Of a stretch of DNA of 15,268 nt, positions 1 to 6,633 are shown one piece after another (positions within the stretch are counted from its first letter, which is position 1; each line of letters opens with the position of its first letter). The DNA comes from an uncultured Propioniciclava sp. Lineage in GTDB: Bacteria; Actinomycetota; Actinomycetes; Propionibacteriales; Propionibacteriaceae. The notes under the pieces were generated by a model, which was not told the origin of the DNA, did not search any database, and was given only the letters and a program-made list of their open reading frames with translations. Where the stretch lies: positions 1 to 15,268 of the forward strand of contig CALMPQ010000039.1 in assembly GCA_937872005.1 (NCBI GenBank). The letters run 5' to 3'. A program made the position numbers and the translations under genes.

Positions 1-1
1 G

Positions 2-241
2 ATCCCGCAGATCGAGGTGGTGCGAGCGCTGGTCGGCCGGGGCCTCGGGTACACGCTGCTGAGGTCGCGGCCTGCGGTGATGCACCGTACGACCGAGGGG
101 CGACCGCTGACGGGCCTGCCGCTGCGGCCCCGGTTCGGCCGCTCGGCCGTCGTCGCGGCCTGGCCGAGTGCGCTACGGCCGAACGCCCGTACTCTCACGG
201 TGGCCGAGGTGTGCCGTGAGGAGTTCGCGGCCTTCCGGTGA
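2..241 (+). CDS. LysR-type transcriptional regulator, C-terminal fragment
   Basis: The reading frame is open from the window edge and ends at a TGA; 79 residues are visible and the N-terminus, with its DNA-binding helix-turn-helix, is outside the window. The visible part resembles the end of a LysR substrate-binding domain: a V-R-A-L-V-x-R-G-L-G-Y-T-L-L stretch near the start (the usual helix leading into the effector cleft), then a T-E-G-R-P-L-x-x-L-P-L turn, a short strand (VVAAW), and a final helix ending in FAAF. The effector and target genes cannot be told from this fragment. The next gene starts 30 bases downstream on the same strand, so read-through is possible. The family call rests on the pattern of a short C-terminal region and is moderately secure. 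Confidence 0.6.
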   Translation: MPQIEVVRALVGRGLGYTLLRSRPAVMHRTTEGRPLTGLPLRPRFGRSAVVAAWPSALRPNARTLTVAEVCREEFAAFR

Positions 242-271
242 CCGCGCCGGCCGCCGTGCCATGATGGTCGG

Positions 272-616
272 ATGACTGACTACGGCCCCGAGGACGCGGC
301 GGTCGACCTCGCCGAGCGCGAGGCCGAGCTGCGCCGCAAGCTCGCCCGCCTCACCGCCCCGGTCGAGGAGGGCAGCACGATCGGCTTCGGCAAGCGCATC
401 GGCGACGGGACGATCCAGGCGATCCAGCAGATGGAGGACGCCGGGTCGGCGCAGGTCATCGCCGACACACTCGACGAAGTGCTGCGCGCGCAGGCCCGGT
501 TGGCCGACGGCACGTGGGGTCGCTGCGAGGTGTGCGGGATCGCGATCGACCCCGACCGCCTCGAGTTCCGGCCCTGGTCGACCACCTGCATCGACCACGC
601 GGACGCCCCGCGCTGA
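272..616 (+). CDS. TraR/DksA-type zinc-finger protein
   Basis: This 114-residue protein has an N-terminal helical half (a charged helix at about residues 11-28 and another at 47-79) and a C-terminal zinc finger. The finger reads C85-x2-C88-x17-C106-x2-H109, followed by only five residues. The spacing and the R-L-E-x-x-P core between the two ligand pairs are those of TraR/DksA C4 fingers, but the fourth ligand here is His rather than Cys. Proteins of this family bind the secondary channel of RNA polymerase or act as small regulators; which applies here is unknown. The ATG at 272 has no convincing ribosome-binding site. An ATG 11 bases upstream is in another frame and stops almost at once. The gene lies 30 bases after the LysR fragment and may share its transcript. 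The fold call is fairly secure, the cellular role is not. Confidence 0.8.
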   Translation: MTDYGPEDAAVDLAEREAELRRKLARLTAPVEEGSTIGFGKRIGDGTIQAIQQMEDAGSAQVIADTLDEVLRAQARLADGTWGRCEVCGIAIDPDRLEFRPWSTTCIDHADAPR

Positions 617-622
617 GACGCC

Positions 623-650
623 GGGAACTTTTCGGACCCGCCGCACGACT
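623..650 (+). promoter_or_regulatory. candidate ECF-sigma-type promoter
   Basis: A GGGAACTT box at 623-630 is followed, after roughly 17 bases, by CGACT at 646-650. GGAAC-type -35 boxes with a CGNC/GTC-type -10 about 16-18 bases on are typical of extracytoplasmic-function sigma factors. It would place the transcript start just before the palindrome at 663-678 and give a short leader for the membrane protein gene. The match is by eye only. Confidence 0.35.
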
Positions 651-662
651 GATGGGGTGAAG

Positions 663-678
663 GGCGTCACCTGACGCC
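663..678. promoter_or_regulatory. 16-bp palindrome upstream of the membrane protein gene (candidate operator)
   Basis: GGCGTCA-CC-TGACGCC is a perfect inverted repeat with 7-bp arms and a 2-bp centre. The centre is too tight for a good RNA hairpin, so a dimeric repressor or activator site is more likely. A second, overlapping dyad (GGTGA at 656-660 with TCACC at 667-671) could form an alternative structure. The site lies 22 bases before the GTG start of the next gene and just after the candidate ECF promoter, where a bound protein would block transcription. Confidence 0.45.
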
Positions 679-700
679 GACCCCAGCAGCAGGAGGCAGC

Positions 701-1525
701 GTGTTCTCGTTCGACGACGTCCCGGTGAAGTTCATCGGGCTCCTGGTGCTGTTCGCCTGGTGCACGATCTGGTGCACCTACGAGCTCACCCGCCCCCAGA
801 ACGGCCGGCAGCGCGTCTCGAACGTGCTGCACCTGGTCATGGCCGTGGTGATGCTGCTGATGGTGGCCCGCCCGACGTGGACGGGGCTCCTGTCGGTCGT
901 CCCGATCGACGCGCTCACCGGCGTGTTCGCCGTCGGCACCCTGTGGTTCGGCTGGCTGGCCGTCACGGCGTCCGTGCGACACGACCGTGCCGGGCGTTGG
1001 CACGCGATCGGGCACGCGCTGATGTTCGCGGCCATGACGTGGCACGTGGCCGCGATGGCGGTGAAGCGGGCCCACCGCACGCCCACGGGCATGGACATGG
1101 ACTGGATGATGGCCGCCGGCCGCCCCGGCGGCGAGCTGTGGCTGTTCGCGCTGGTCGGCGTGCCGCTGATGGCGTACCTGCTCTTCGCCAGCGTGGTCGG
1201 GTTGCGCGACATCCTCCGCCCTGCGGCGCCGGTCAACCACGCCTGCGCCTGCGGAACTGACTGCGCGTGTGGCACGGACTGCGGCTGCCCGGCCGCACCC
1301 GGCGACCCGCGCATCCAGCACCTCGAGCACGCCCAGGGCGGCACTACCGCGTTGCTGACCGCGCCGTCCACGATGGCGTGGACCTGCCACGAGGAACGTC
1401 CGGTCGGGTCGGTGCGCTACCGACTGGCCGCCCTGTCAGACGTCGCCATGAACTTCGGCATGTTCTGGATGAGCACCGGGATCATGGTCCCCCTGCTGCC
1501 GTTCTTCGCGCTGCTGGCCTTCTGA
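701..1525 (+). CDS. DUF5134-like six-helix membrane protein with Cys-rich loop
   Basis: The 274-residue protein has about six hydrophobic segments (near residues 9-27, 41-57, 69-91, 103-121, 145-168 and 246-273) and resembles the actinobacterial DUF5134 family, whose function is not established. The fourth segment and the loop after it are rich in His and Met (M-x-x-A-M-T-W-H-V, G-M-D-M-D-W-M-M). The loop between segments five and six holds six cysteines in 15 residues (182-196), arranged as two C-A-C-G-T-D units followed by C-G-C. This looks like a soft-metal or thiol-binding site, by inference only. The GTG start is chosen because AGGAGG lies at 691-696, four bases before it. A palindrome and a possible ECF promoter precede the gene and a strong hairpin follows it, so it looks like its own transcription unit. 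Confidence 0.7.
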   Translation: MFSFDDVPVKFIGLLVLFAWCTIWCTYELTRPQNGRQRVSNVLHLVMAVVMLLMVARPTWTGLLSVVPIDALTGVFAVGTLWFGWLAVTASVRHDRAGRWHAIGHALMFAAMTWHVAAMAVKRAHRTPTGMDMDWMMAAGRPGGELWLFALVGVPLMAYLLFASVVGLRDILRPAAPVNHACACGTDCACGTDCGCPAAPGDPRIQHLEHAQGGTTALLTAPSTMAWTCHEERPVGSVRYRLAALSDVAMNFGMFWMSTGIMVPLLPFFALLAF

Positions 1526-1553
1526 GTGGAGCGAAGGCGAGGCGGGCCTCATC

Positions 1554-1595
1554 CGGCCGGGGCCGCCCAGCACCTGCGGGCAGCGGCCCCGGCCG
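1554..1595 (+). terminator. GC-rich stem-loop after the membrane protein gene
   Basis: CGGCCGGGGCCGC at 1554-1566 pairs perfectly with 1583-1595, giving a 13-bp stem with a 16-base loop, starting 29 bases after the TGA. There is no T-run after it, as is common for actinobacterial terminators. It lies between two same-strand genes and probably separates their transcripts. Confidence 0.6.
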
Positions 1596-1675
1596 TGGGG
1601 CACGGAGCGATCGCTCGCAGCGTGCTGGGGTGGGCAGGTTCTCGGGGGACCTACGCCCCCAGAATGTGGCAAAGA

Positions 1676-1688
1676 GTCACATGGTGAC
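1676..1688. promoter_or_regulatory. GTCAC-N3-GTGAC dyad upstream of the TetR gene
   Basis: Two 5-base arms, GTCAC at 1676-1680 and GTGAC at 1684-1688, flank three bases. The dyad lies about 40 bases before the preferred TetR-family start, in the position of a self-regulated promoter. TetR regulators commonly bind short palindromes in their own promoter, but the arms are short and chance is not excluded. Confidence 0.3.
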
Positions 1689-1719
1689 AAGTTGAAACAT
1701 GGGTGCCGGCAACTGGGAC

Positions 1720-1731
1720 CATGGGCCCATG
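1720..1731. promoter_or_regulatory. 12-bp perfect palindrome covering the TetR start codon
   Basis: CATGGGCCCATG is a perfect palindrome whose right end contains the preferred ATG start (1729-1731). It lies inside a wider pair of arms, GTGCCGG at 1703-1709 and CCGGCAC at 1734-1740. The nested symmetry could be an operator or a hairpin that hides the start codon. Confidence 0.35.
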
Positions 1732-2436
1732 ACCCGGCACACCTACCACCACGGCGACCTGCCCGACGCGGTCATGGGCGCTGCCCTGGAGGAGATGGAG
1801 CGTGGGGACCGGTTCGCCGTCAACTTCAACCGCATCGCGCGCGAGCTCGGTGTCAGCCACAGTGCCATCTACCGGCACTTCCCCAACAAGCAGGCGTTGA
1901 TCGACGCCCTGGCCCGTCGCGGGTTCGAGCAACTGGGCTCCGACCTCGGTGCAGCGCTCGCCGAGCTCGAGGGCAGCGGGGCCGGCGCCCGCATCCGGGC
2001 GCTGGCCCGCACGTTCGTCGCCTACGCGATCTCGGAACCCATGATGTTGCGCCTCATGTTCTCGGGGGTGGCCACTGACCGGGATCGGGATCCGGACCTG
2101 CGGCAGGCCGCCCTCGGCACGATCGGGATGCTGCATCGGGAGGTCAAGCAGGCCGCGGCCGAGGGCTGGGTGCCGCGCGAGGAGGTCGGCGACGTGACCC
2201 GATTCTTCTGGGGCAGCGTGTACGGGATCGCCACGCTCAAGATCGAGGGCCAGTTCGAGGGGATGCTGCCCGACGATGCCGCCTTCGACCGCTTCGTCGA
2301 GCGTTCAGCCGACTGGCTCGCCCTGGGCGTCGGTCACCCGCCCGACGACGAGCTCCCCGAGGAATGGCCCCCGTTGCCCGTCAGCGGGCAGCAAAGCGGG
2401 GCGCCAACAACTCCATCTGTTCAAGGACCAGCTTGA
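1729..2436 (+). CDS. TetR/AcrR-family transcriptional regulator
   Basis: The 235-residue protein has an N-terminal TetR DNA-binding domain. The helix-turn-helix lies at about residues 33-52 (F-N-R-I-A-R-E-L-G-V-S-H-S-A-I-Y-R-H-F), followed by the family's P-N-K-Q-A-L-I-D-A-L helix. The C-terminal part, with an M-M-L-R-L-M-F-S-G segment, looks like a WHG-type ligand-binding and dimerisation domain; the ligand is unknown. I prefer the ATG at 1729 because the T-Y-H-H-G-D-L that follows is the usual start of such proteins. An in-frame ATG at 1699 would add ten residues with no family resemblance. Neither has a strong ribosome-binding site. The last 56 bases run into the 3' end of the convergent hsdR gene, so the final residues, a Gly/Pro/Gln-rich tail, are encoded antisense to hsdR. 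Confidence 0.85.
   Translation: MTRHTYHHGDLPDAVMGAALEEMERGDRFAVNFNRIARELGVSHSAIYRHFPNKQALIDALARRGFEQLGSDLGAALAELEGSGAGARIRALARTFVAYAISEPMMLRLMFSGVATDRDRDPDLRQAALGTIGMLHREVKQAAAEGWVPREEVGDVTRFFWGSVYGIATLKIEGQFEGMLPDDAAFDRFVERSADWLALGVGHPPDDELPEEWPPLPVSGQQSGAPTTPSVQGPA
2375..2390 (-). terminator. short stem-loop at the hsdR stop codon
   Basis: TGCCCG at 2375-2380 pairs with CGGGCA at 2385-2390 around a 4-base loop containing part of the hsdR TGA; one further G-T pair is possible. It lies at the convergent junction of the TetR gene and hsdR. The stem is short and has no T-run, so its role as a terminator is uncertain. Confidence 0.25.
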
Positions 2437-5400
2437 CCGCACCTGGTTGCTTGTCGGGCGGATAGTTGTGCTTCACCAGCAGTCGCTTGATGGACGAACG
2501 CAGCTTTGCTCGCACGTCGTCGCGCACCGTCCAGTCGGTCTTGACGTCACGCTGCATGATGGCGACGAGGTCGCGAGCGATCTGGCCGAGCACATCGTCG
2601 CCCATCACCTCCACGGCCGAGCGGTTCTCGGCTACCGCGTCGTACAGCGCCAACTCATCGGTTCCCAGCGGCGGCGTGAACCGCTCTCCGCGCCGGGCCT
2701 CTGCGGCAACTTCCTGGGCCAGCTCGATGAGCGCTTCGATCACTTGGGCAGCGGTGAGCTGGGAGTTGGCGTACCGCGCCATGAGTTCGGCGACGCGTTC
2801 GCTGAACGCGCGATGGCGGACGATATTGCCCCCCGTGACCCGGGAGGCCTCCGACAGAACCGCATTGCGCAGGGCTTCCAGTGCAAGTTGGGCGTTGCTG
2901 GCCGTCCGGGCCGCGGCGAGCACCTCGGGCGTGAGGGCGTCCAGTTCGGGTTTGGGCAATCCTGCGGCCTCGTACAGGTCGAGCACCTCACCTGAACTCG
3001 TGCTCCGCGCAATCAGGTCACCAAGCAGCCGGGCGATCTCCTCCGGCACGGGACGTCCGCTCGCCCGCCGCTCCTCGGCGTCGAACTTGGCCATGTAGAC
3101 GCGCACCTCTTCGTAGAACCGCACGGTTCCCCGAAGCGGGGCCAGCGCCTCATCGCCCGACGCCAGCGCCCACGCGCGCTGCAGTTGGCTGGCCTTGCGC
3201 CGATAGGTGGACGCCGTGGGCTCAGCCTCGTCGTCGCCCGGCCGCTGTTCGCGGAGCCAGTTCACCAGGCCTAGTGCCACCTTGACGTACTTGACCCCCT
3301 TCGACAGCCTTTGCTGCCAGCCGAAGGGCGCCGTGAGCTGGTCAAGTTCACCGGCGAGCTGCTGAACCAGCGCCACCGCCTCCTCGTGGGGGCGTCCCAT
3401 CGGTCGGCCCTCCTGGTCGGCCTTGGAATAGACGGCCAGGGCGGCTTGCAGGTTCTCGACCAGCGGGGCATACCCGACCAGCAGGCCGGCGTCCTTGCCG
3501 CGGAACGTGCGGTTCACCCGCGCGAGCGTCTGCATGAGCTGGGCACCCTGCTGGGGCCGGTCGAGGTACAGGGTGTGGAGGGGCGGGCTGTCGTAGCCGG
3601 TGAGCATCATGTCCTTGACGATGACGAGTTGCAGCTCGTCATCGGGGTTGCGCAGCCGTTCCTTGATGGTGGCGTTCTGGCTCTCGGTGCGGACGTGGTC
3701 GCTCACCGGGGGCTGGTCGGACGCCGACCCCGAGTAGACCACCTTGATGACGCCGGCCTCGATGGAATCCGAGTGCCACTCCGGGCGGCGTTGGACCAGC
3801 GCCGCGTAGAGGCGGGCGCAGATCTCGCGGGTCGCGCAGACGATCAGCGCCTTGCCGGGCACCTCGATCTGGGGGAGCATCGCGGTCGACCGGGCGTCCC
3901 AGTGCTCGAGGATGTCGTCGGCCAGCGTGGCGATGCGGGCGGGCGCGCCGTAGATGGCGTTGATCTTGGCGACACTGCGTTCGAGTTGGGCGCGCTCCAC
4001 GTCGTCCAAGCCCTCGGTGATGCGGTCAGCGGCGTCGTCGAAGTCGTCCTGGGTGACCCCGTCGGCGAGCGCGACCTGCACGAGCCGGGGCTCGAACACC
4101 ACGGGCACCGTCGCGCCGTCGGCGACGGCGCGGGAGAGGTCGTAGACGTCGATGTCGGGGCCGAACACGTTTCGGGTGTCGCGTTCGGGCAGGGAGATCG
4201 GCGTGCCGGTGAAGGCGATCAGGGTGGCATGCGGCAGAGCGTCGCGCAGGTGCCGTGCGTAGCCGTCGAGGTCGTCGTAGTGGCTGCGGTGCGCCTCATC
4301 AACGACGACGATGATGTTCCGCCGGTCCGACAACAGGGGGTGGGACGCCCCGGTGTCGCGCTCGGTCTGGGTGAGCCCGAACTTCTGCAGGGTGGTGAAC
4401 AGGATGCCGCCGGTGCGGCGTCCGGTCAGTTCGGCGCGGAGTTGTGTTCGGGTCTTGACGGCGAGGGGGCTCTCGGCGAGCAGCCCCGAGCGCTCGAAGG
4501 CTCCGAAGAGTTGCCCGTCGAGTTCCTTGCGGTCGGTGATGACGACCACGGACGGGTTTTCCAGCAGCGGGTGGCGTTGGACGAGGTGGGTGTAGAACTC
4601 CATCTCCAACGACTTGCCCGCTCCCTGCGTGTGCCAGACAACGCCGGCTTTCCCGTCGGTGCGGTAGGCGGTGATGGTCGCTGCGATGGCCCGGGCGACG
4701 GCGAAGTACTGGTGGGGTTTGGCCACGAGCTTGGCGATGCCGCCGTCGGTGACGGAGAACGACACGTAGTTGCGGGCGAGCTGACCGAACCGGTCGGTCT
4801 GCAGCAGCCCGGCACAGAGTGCTTCGAGTTGCGACAGGGCCTCGCCGTCGACACCTTCAGCGTCGGGCGGGTAGGGCGTGCCGTCCTCGTCGACGTACCA
4901 CGGGGCGTAGTGGTTGAGCGGCGTGAACGGCGTCCCGTAGCGCGCGAGGATACCGTCGCTGATCACGGTCAGAACACAGAACCGGAACGCCAACGGGAAC
5001 TCGCGCAGGTACGTCTGCAATTGCGCGTGGGCGGCCGCGAGATGGGCCTGTTCTGAGCCGGCCCGCTTGAGTTCGACGATGGCGACCGGCAGCCCGTTGC
5101 AGTAGAGCACGAGGTCGAACCGCCGTAGGCCCTCAGGGCGGCGGATCGTCACCTGGTTGGCGACCAGGTAGTCGTTATCGGCTGGTTCGGCGCTGATGAC
5201 ACGCAGCGTGGGACTCTGCTCGACACCATCGTCGTCGACGTAGTCGAGGCGATAGCCAGCGGTCAGCCACGCGTGGGCGCGCATGTTCTCGGTGATGGCA
5301 TCGGCGGAGCTGGGGGTCAGAATCTCCTCGCGCGCCTGCACCAACTGTTCATTCGGGACGCCGGGGTTGAGTCTGCGCAAGGCGTCCAGCAGGCGTCCGG

Positions 5401-5536
5401 GGATGGCGAGGTCCTCCCAGGTCTCGCGCTCCCCCGATCCGGGGGCGATGGCCTCACCGGTGACGGGGACCCACCAATCGCCGATCCATTCGAGGGCGTC
5501 AGCTTCGTGCATGGCTTCGGTGCCGTCGCGGGTCAT
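2381..5536 (-). CDS. hsdR: type I restriction enzyme, R (restriction and translocation) subunit
   Basis: HsdR cleaves unmodified DNA after ATP-driven translocation, in complex with HsdM and HsdS. The 1051-residue protein has an N-terminal PD-(D/E)xK nuclease (D141, then E155-L-K157), Walker A G-A-G-K-S at 305-309, DEAH at 413-416, T-G-T-P-I at 443-447 and a motif VI-like A-R-V-N-R at 672-676. The C-terminus is a helical region like that of other type I R subunits. The length is normal for the family and no motif is missing, so it looks active. I start it at the ATG at 5536, because AAGGAGGGG precedes it and it overlaps the upstream stop as ATGA. A longer frame reaching 5638 reads a tail with no family resemblance. 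It is the last gene of the operon, so it is translated after the methylation genes. Confidence 0.95.
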   Translation of the reverse strand: MTRDGTEAMHEADALEWIGDWWVPVTGEAIAPGSGERETWEDLAIPGRLLDALRRLNPGVPNEQLVQAREEILTPSSADAITENMRAHAWLTAGYRLDYVDDDGVEQSPTLRVISAEPADNDYLVANQVTIRRPEGLRRFDLVLYCNGLPVAIVELKRAGSEQAHLAAAHAQLQTYLREFPLAFRFCVLTVISDGILARYGTPFTPLNHYAPWYVDEDGTPYPPDAEGVDGEALSQLEALCAGLLQTDRFGQLARNYVSFSVTDGGIAKLVAKPHQYFAVARAIAATITAYRTDGKAGVVWHTQGAGKSLEMEFYTHLVQRHPLLENPSVVVITDRKELDGQLFGAFERSGLLAESPLAVKTRTQLRAELTGRRTGGILFTTLQKFGLTQTERDTGASHPLLSDRRNIIVVVDEAHRSHYDDLDGYARHLRDALPHATLIAFTGTPISLPERDTRNVFGPDIDVYDLSRAVADGATVPVVFEPRLVQVALADGVTQDDFDDAADRITEGLDDVERAQLERSVAKINAIYGAPARIATLADDILEHWDARSTAMLPQIEVPGKALIVCATREICARLYAALVQRRPEWHSDSIEAGVIKVVYSGSASDQPPVSDHVRTESQNATIKERLRNPDDELQLVIVKDMMLTGYDSPPLHTLYLDRPQQGAQLMQTLARVNRTFRGKDAGLLVGYAPLVENLQAALAVYSKADQEGRPMGRPHEEAVALVQQLAGELDQLTAPFGWQQRLSKGVKYVKVALGLVNWLREQRPGDDEAEPTASTYRRKASQLQRAWALASGDEALAPLRGTVRFYEEVRVYMAKFDAEERRASGRPVPEEIARLLGDLIARSTSSGEVLDLYEAAGLPKPELDALTPEVLAAARTASNAQLALEALRNAVLSEASRVTGGNIVRHRAFSERVAELMARYANSQLTAAQVIEALIELAQEVAAEARRGERFTPPLGTDELALYDAVAENRSAVEVMGDDVLGQIARDLVAIMQRDVKTDWTVRDDVRAKLRSSIKRLLVKHNYPPDKQPGAVKLVLEQMELLAPRFAAR

Positions 5537-6633
5537 GGCCCCTCCTTGGGGTCTGAGAGTTCGGCTTCGAGCTCTTCGATGCTGGGCAGTGACGCCGCCA
5601 GCTCGGCCGGCAGGTCGGTCGTGAGCTCGGACGCCCACTCGGCCACACCCATCGGGTGGGTGTGACCGCGCAGCGCGTACTCAGCAACGACGCTGTTCTT
5701 GCTCCGGCACAGCACCAGGCCAATGGTGGGGGCGTCGCCCTCTGTGGCGAGCAGTTCGTCGGCGGCCGCCAGGTACATGTTGAGCTGGCCGAGATCACGG
5801 GGGTCGAACGGCGTGGCCTTGAGCTCGATGATGACGAAGCACCGCAGGCGGACGTGGTAGAAGACGAGGTCGCACACGAACTCGTCACCGCCGAGCACGA
5901 GCCTGACCTGCCGCCCGTAGAGGGCGAAGCCCTGCCCAAGTTGGAGCAGGAAGTCGGTGACGTGGTCGAGCAACGCTCGTTCCAGATCTCGTTCGAGCTT
6001 GGTTTCCGTGACGGACAGGAAGTCGAACAGGTAGGGATCCTTGGTGAGCTGTTGGGCGAGTTCGCCGTGCGGGCCGGGGATGGCCTGGTCGAAGTTCGTG
6101 ATCGCCTTGCCGGCACGCTCGTGCAGGCCGGTCTCGATCTGGTGGATGAGGACGCGTCCGCTCCAGCCCTCGTGGGCGGCCTGGGCCGCATACCAGAAGC
6201 GCTGATGCTTGTTGGGTACGCGATCAAGCAGCGCGAGTTGGTGGTACCACGGCAGTTGTGCAAGCGGCGCTTGCACAACCTTCTCGTTCGACCAGGCGTC
6301 CGCGAACGCCCGCATGTACTTGAGGTTGCGGGGCGAGAAACCCTTCGCATCCGGAAAGGCCTCCCGGAGGTCGGCCGACAGCCGGTCGATGACCTTGGTG
6401 CCGTAGCCCTCACGGTCTTGTCGGGCGAGGATCTCACGGCCGATGTGCCAGTAGGTGAGGACGATTTCACTGTTGACCGACGCAAGCGCCCGCTGTCTCC
6501 CGGTGGCGACGCGGTCGCGCACGGACGCCAGGAGATCGCCGTACCACTCGGGCATGGACGCCCGCTGGGGCGTGGCAGGGAAGCCGGACTCGGGAGCGGG
6601 GGCGTCCCCGGACGGGATCTTCCCGGGCGTCAC
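5533..6633 (-). CDS. DUF1016 (YhcG-type) PD-(D/E)xK nuclease
   Basis: The 366-residue protein has the two parts of the DUF1016 family. The N-terminal helical domain (about residues 28-185) includes Y-W-x-I-G-R-E-I and Q-L-P-W-Y-H. The C-terminal PD-(D/E)xK nuclease domain (about 190-320) has D255, E270-L-K272 and Q283 in Q-L-N-M-Y-L. The full catalytic set is present, so it should cut nucleic acid; the substrate is not known. Such genes are often found near type I restriction loci. Here it lies inside the operon, with a GTG start overlapping the hsdS stop (GTGA) and its own stop overlapping the hsdR start (ATGA). GAGGAGG precedes the GTG. About the first 27 residues are Pro/Ala-rich and probably disordered. 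A 25-bp perfect palindrome lies within the coding sequence at 6255-6279. Confidence 0.9.
   Translation of the reverse strand: MTPGKIPSGDAPAPESGFPATPQRASMPEWYGDLLASVRDRVATGRQRALASVNSEIVLTYWHIGREILARQDREGYGTKVIDRLSADLREAFPDAKGFSPRNLKYMRAFADAWSNEKVVQAPLAQLPWYHQLALLDRVPNKHQRFWYAAQAAHEGWSGRVLIHQIETGLHERAGKAITNFDQAIPGPHGELAQQLTKDPYLFDFLSVTETKLERDLERALLDHVTDFLLQLGQGFALYGRQVRLVLGGDEFVCDLVFYHVRLRCFVIIELKATPFDPRDLGQLNMYLAAADELLATEGDAPTIGLVLCRSKNSVVAEYALRGHTHPMGVAEWASELTTDLPAELAASLPSIEELEAELSDPKEGP
6255..6279. repeat. 25-bp perfect palindrome inside the DUF1016 gene
   Basis: Arms GTTGTGCAAGCG (6255-6266) and its exact reverse complement (6268-6279) flank a single central base. In the - strand transcript this can fold as an 11-bp stem with a 3-base loop. 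A 10-bp palindrome, GTGGTACCAC, lies just beside it at 6241-6250. The sequence encodes the V-V-Q-A-P-L-A-Q-L segment of the DUF1016 protein, so coding needs explain some of it, but 12 matched pairs of mixed composition are unlikely by chance. Confidence 0.8.

Noticed and set aside
173..1390. 405-codon - strand frame over the DksA-like and membrane protein genes
   Set aside because: Arg/His/Ala-rich shadow of two genes that each carry family features.
4112..4132. 9-bp inverted repeat with a 3-base loop inside hsdR
   Set aside because: The arms are almost all G and C and built from common codons; in DNA this rich in GC it is not surprising, unlike the longer mixed-composition palindrome at 6255.
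3311..5056. Long + strand open frame (581 codons) opposite hsdR
   Set aside because: It is antisense to a gene with complete motifs, has low-complexity Val/Gly/Asp/Arg-rich sequence and no recognisable domain; high-GC DNA produces such frames.
5537..5638. Longer hsdR start at 5638
   Set aside because: The added residues show no family resemblance and would overlap DUF1016 by about 100 bases; the ATG at 5536 has a strong ribosome-binding site and a 4-nt overlap.
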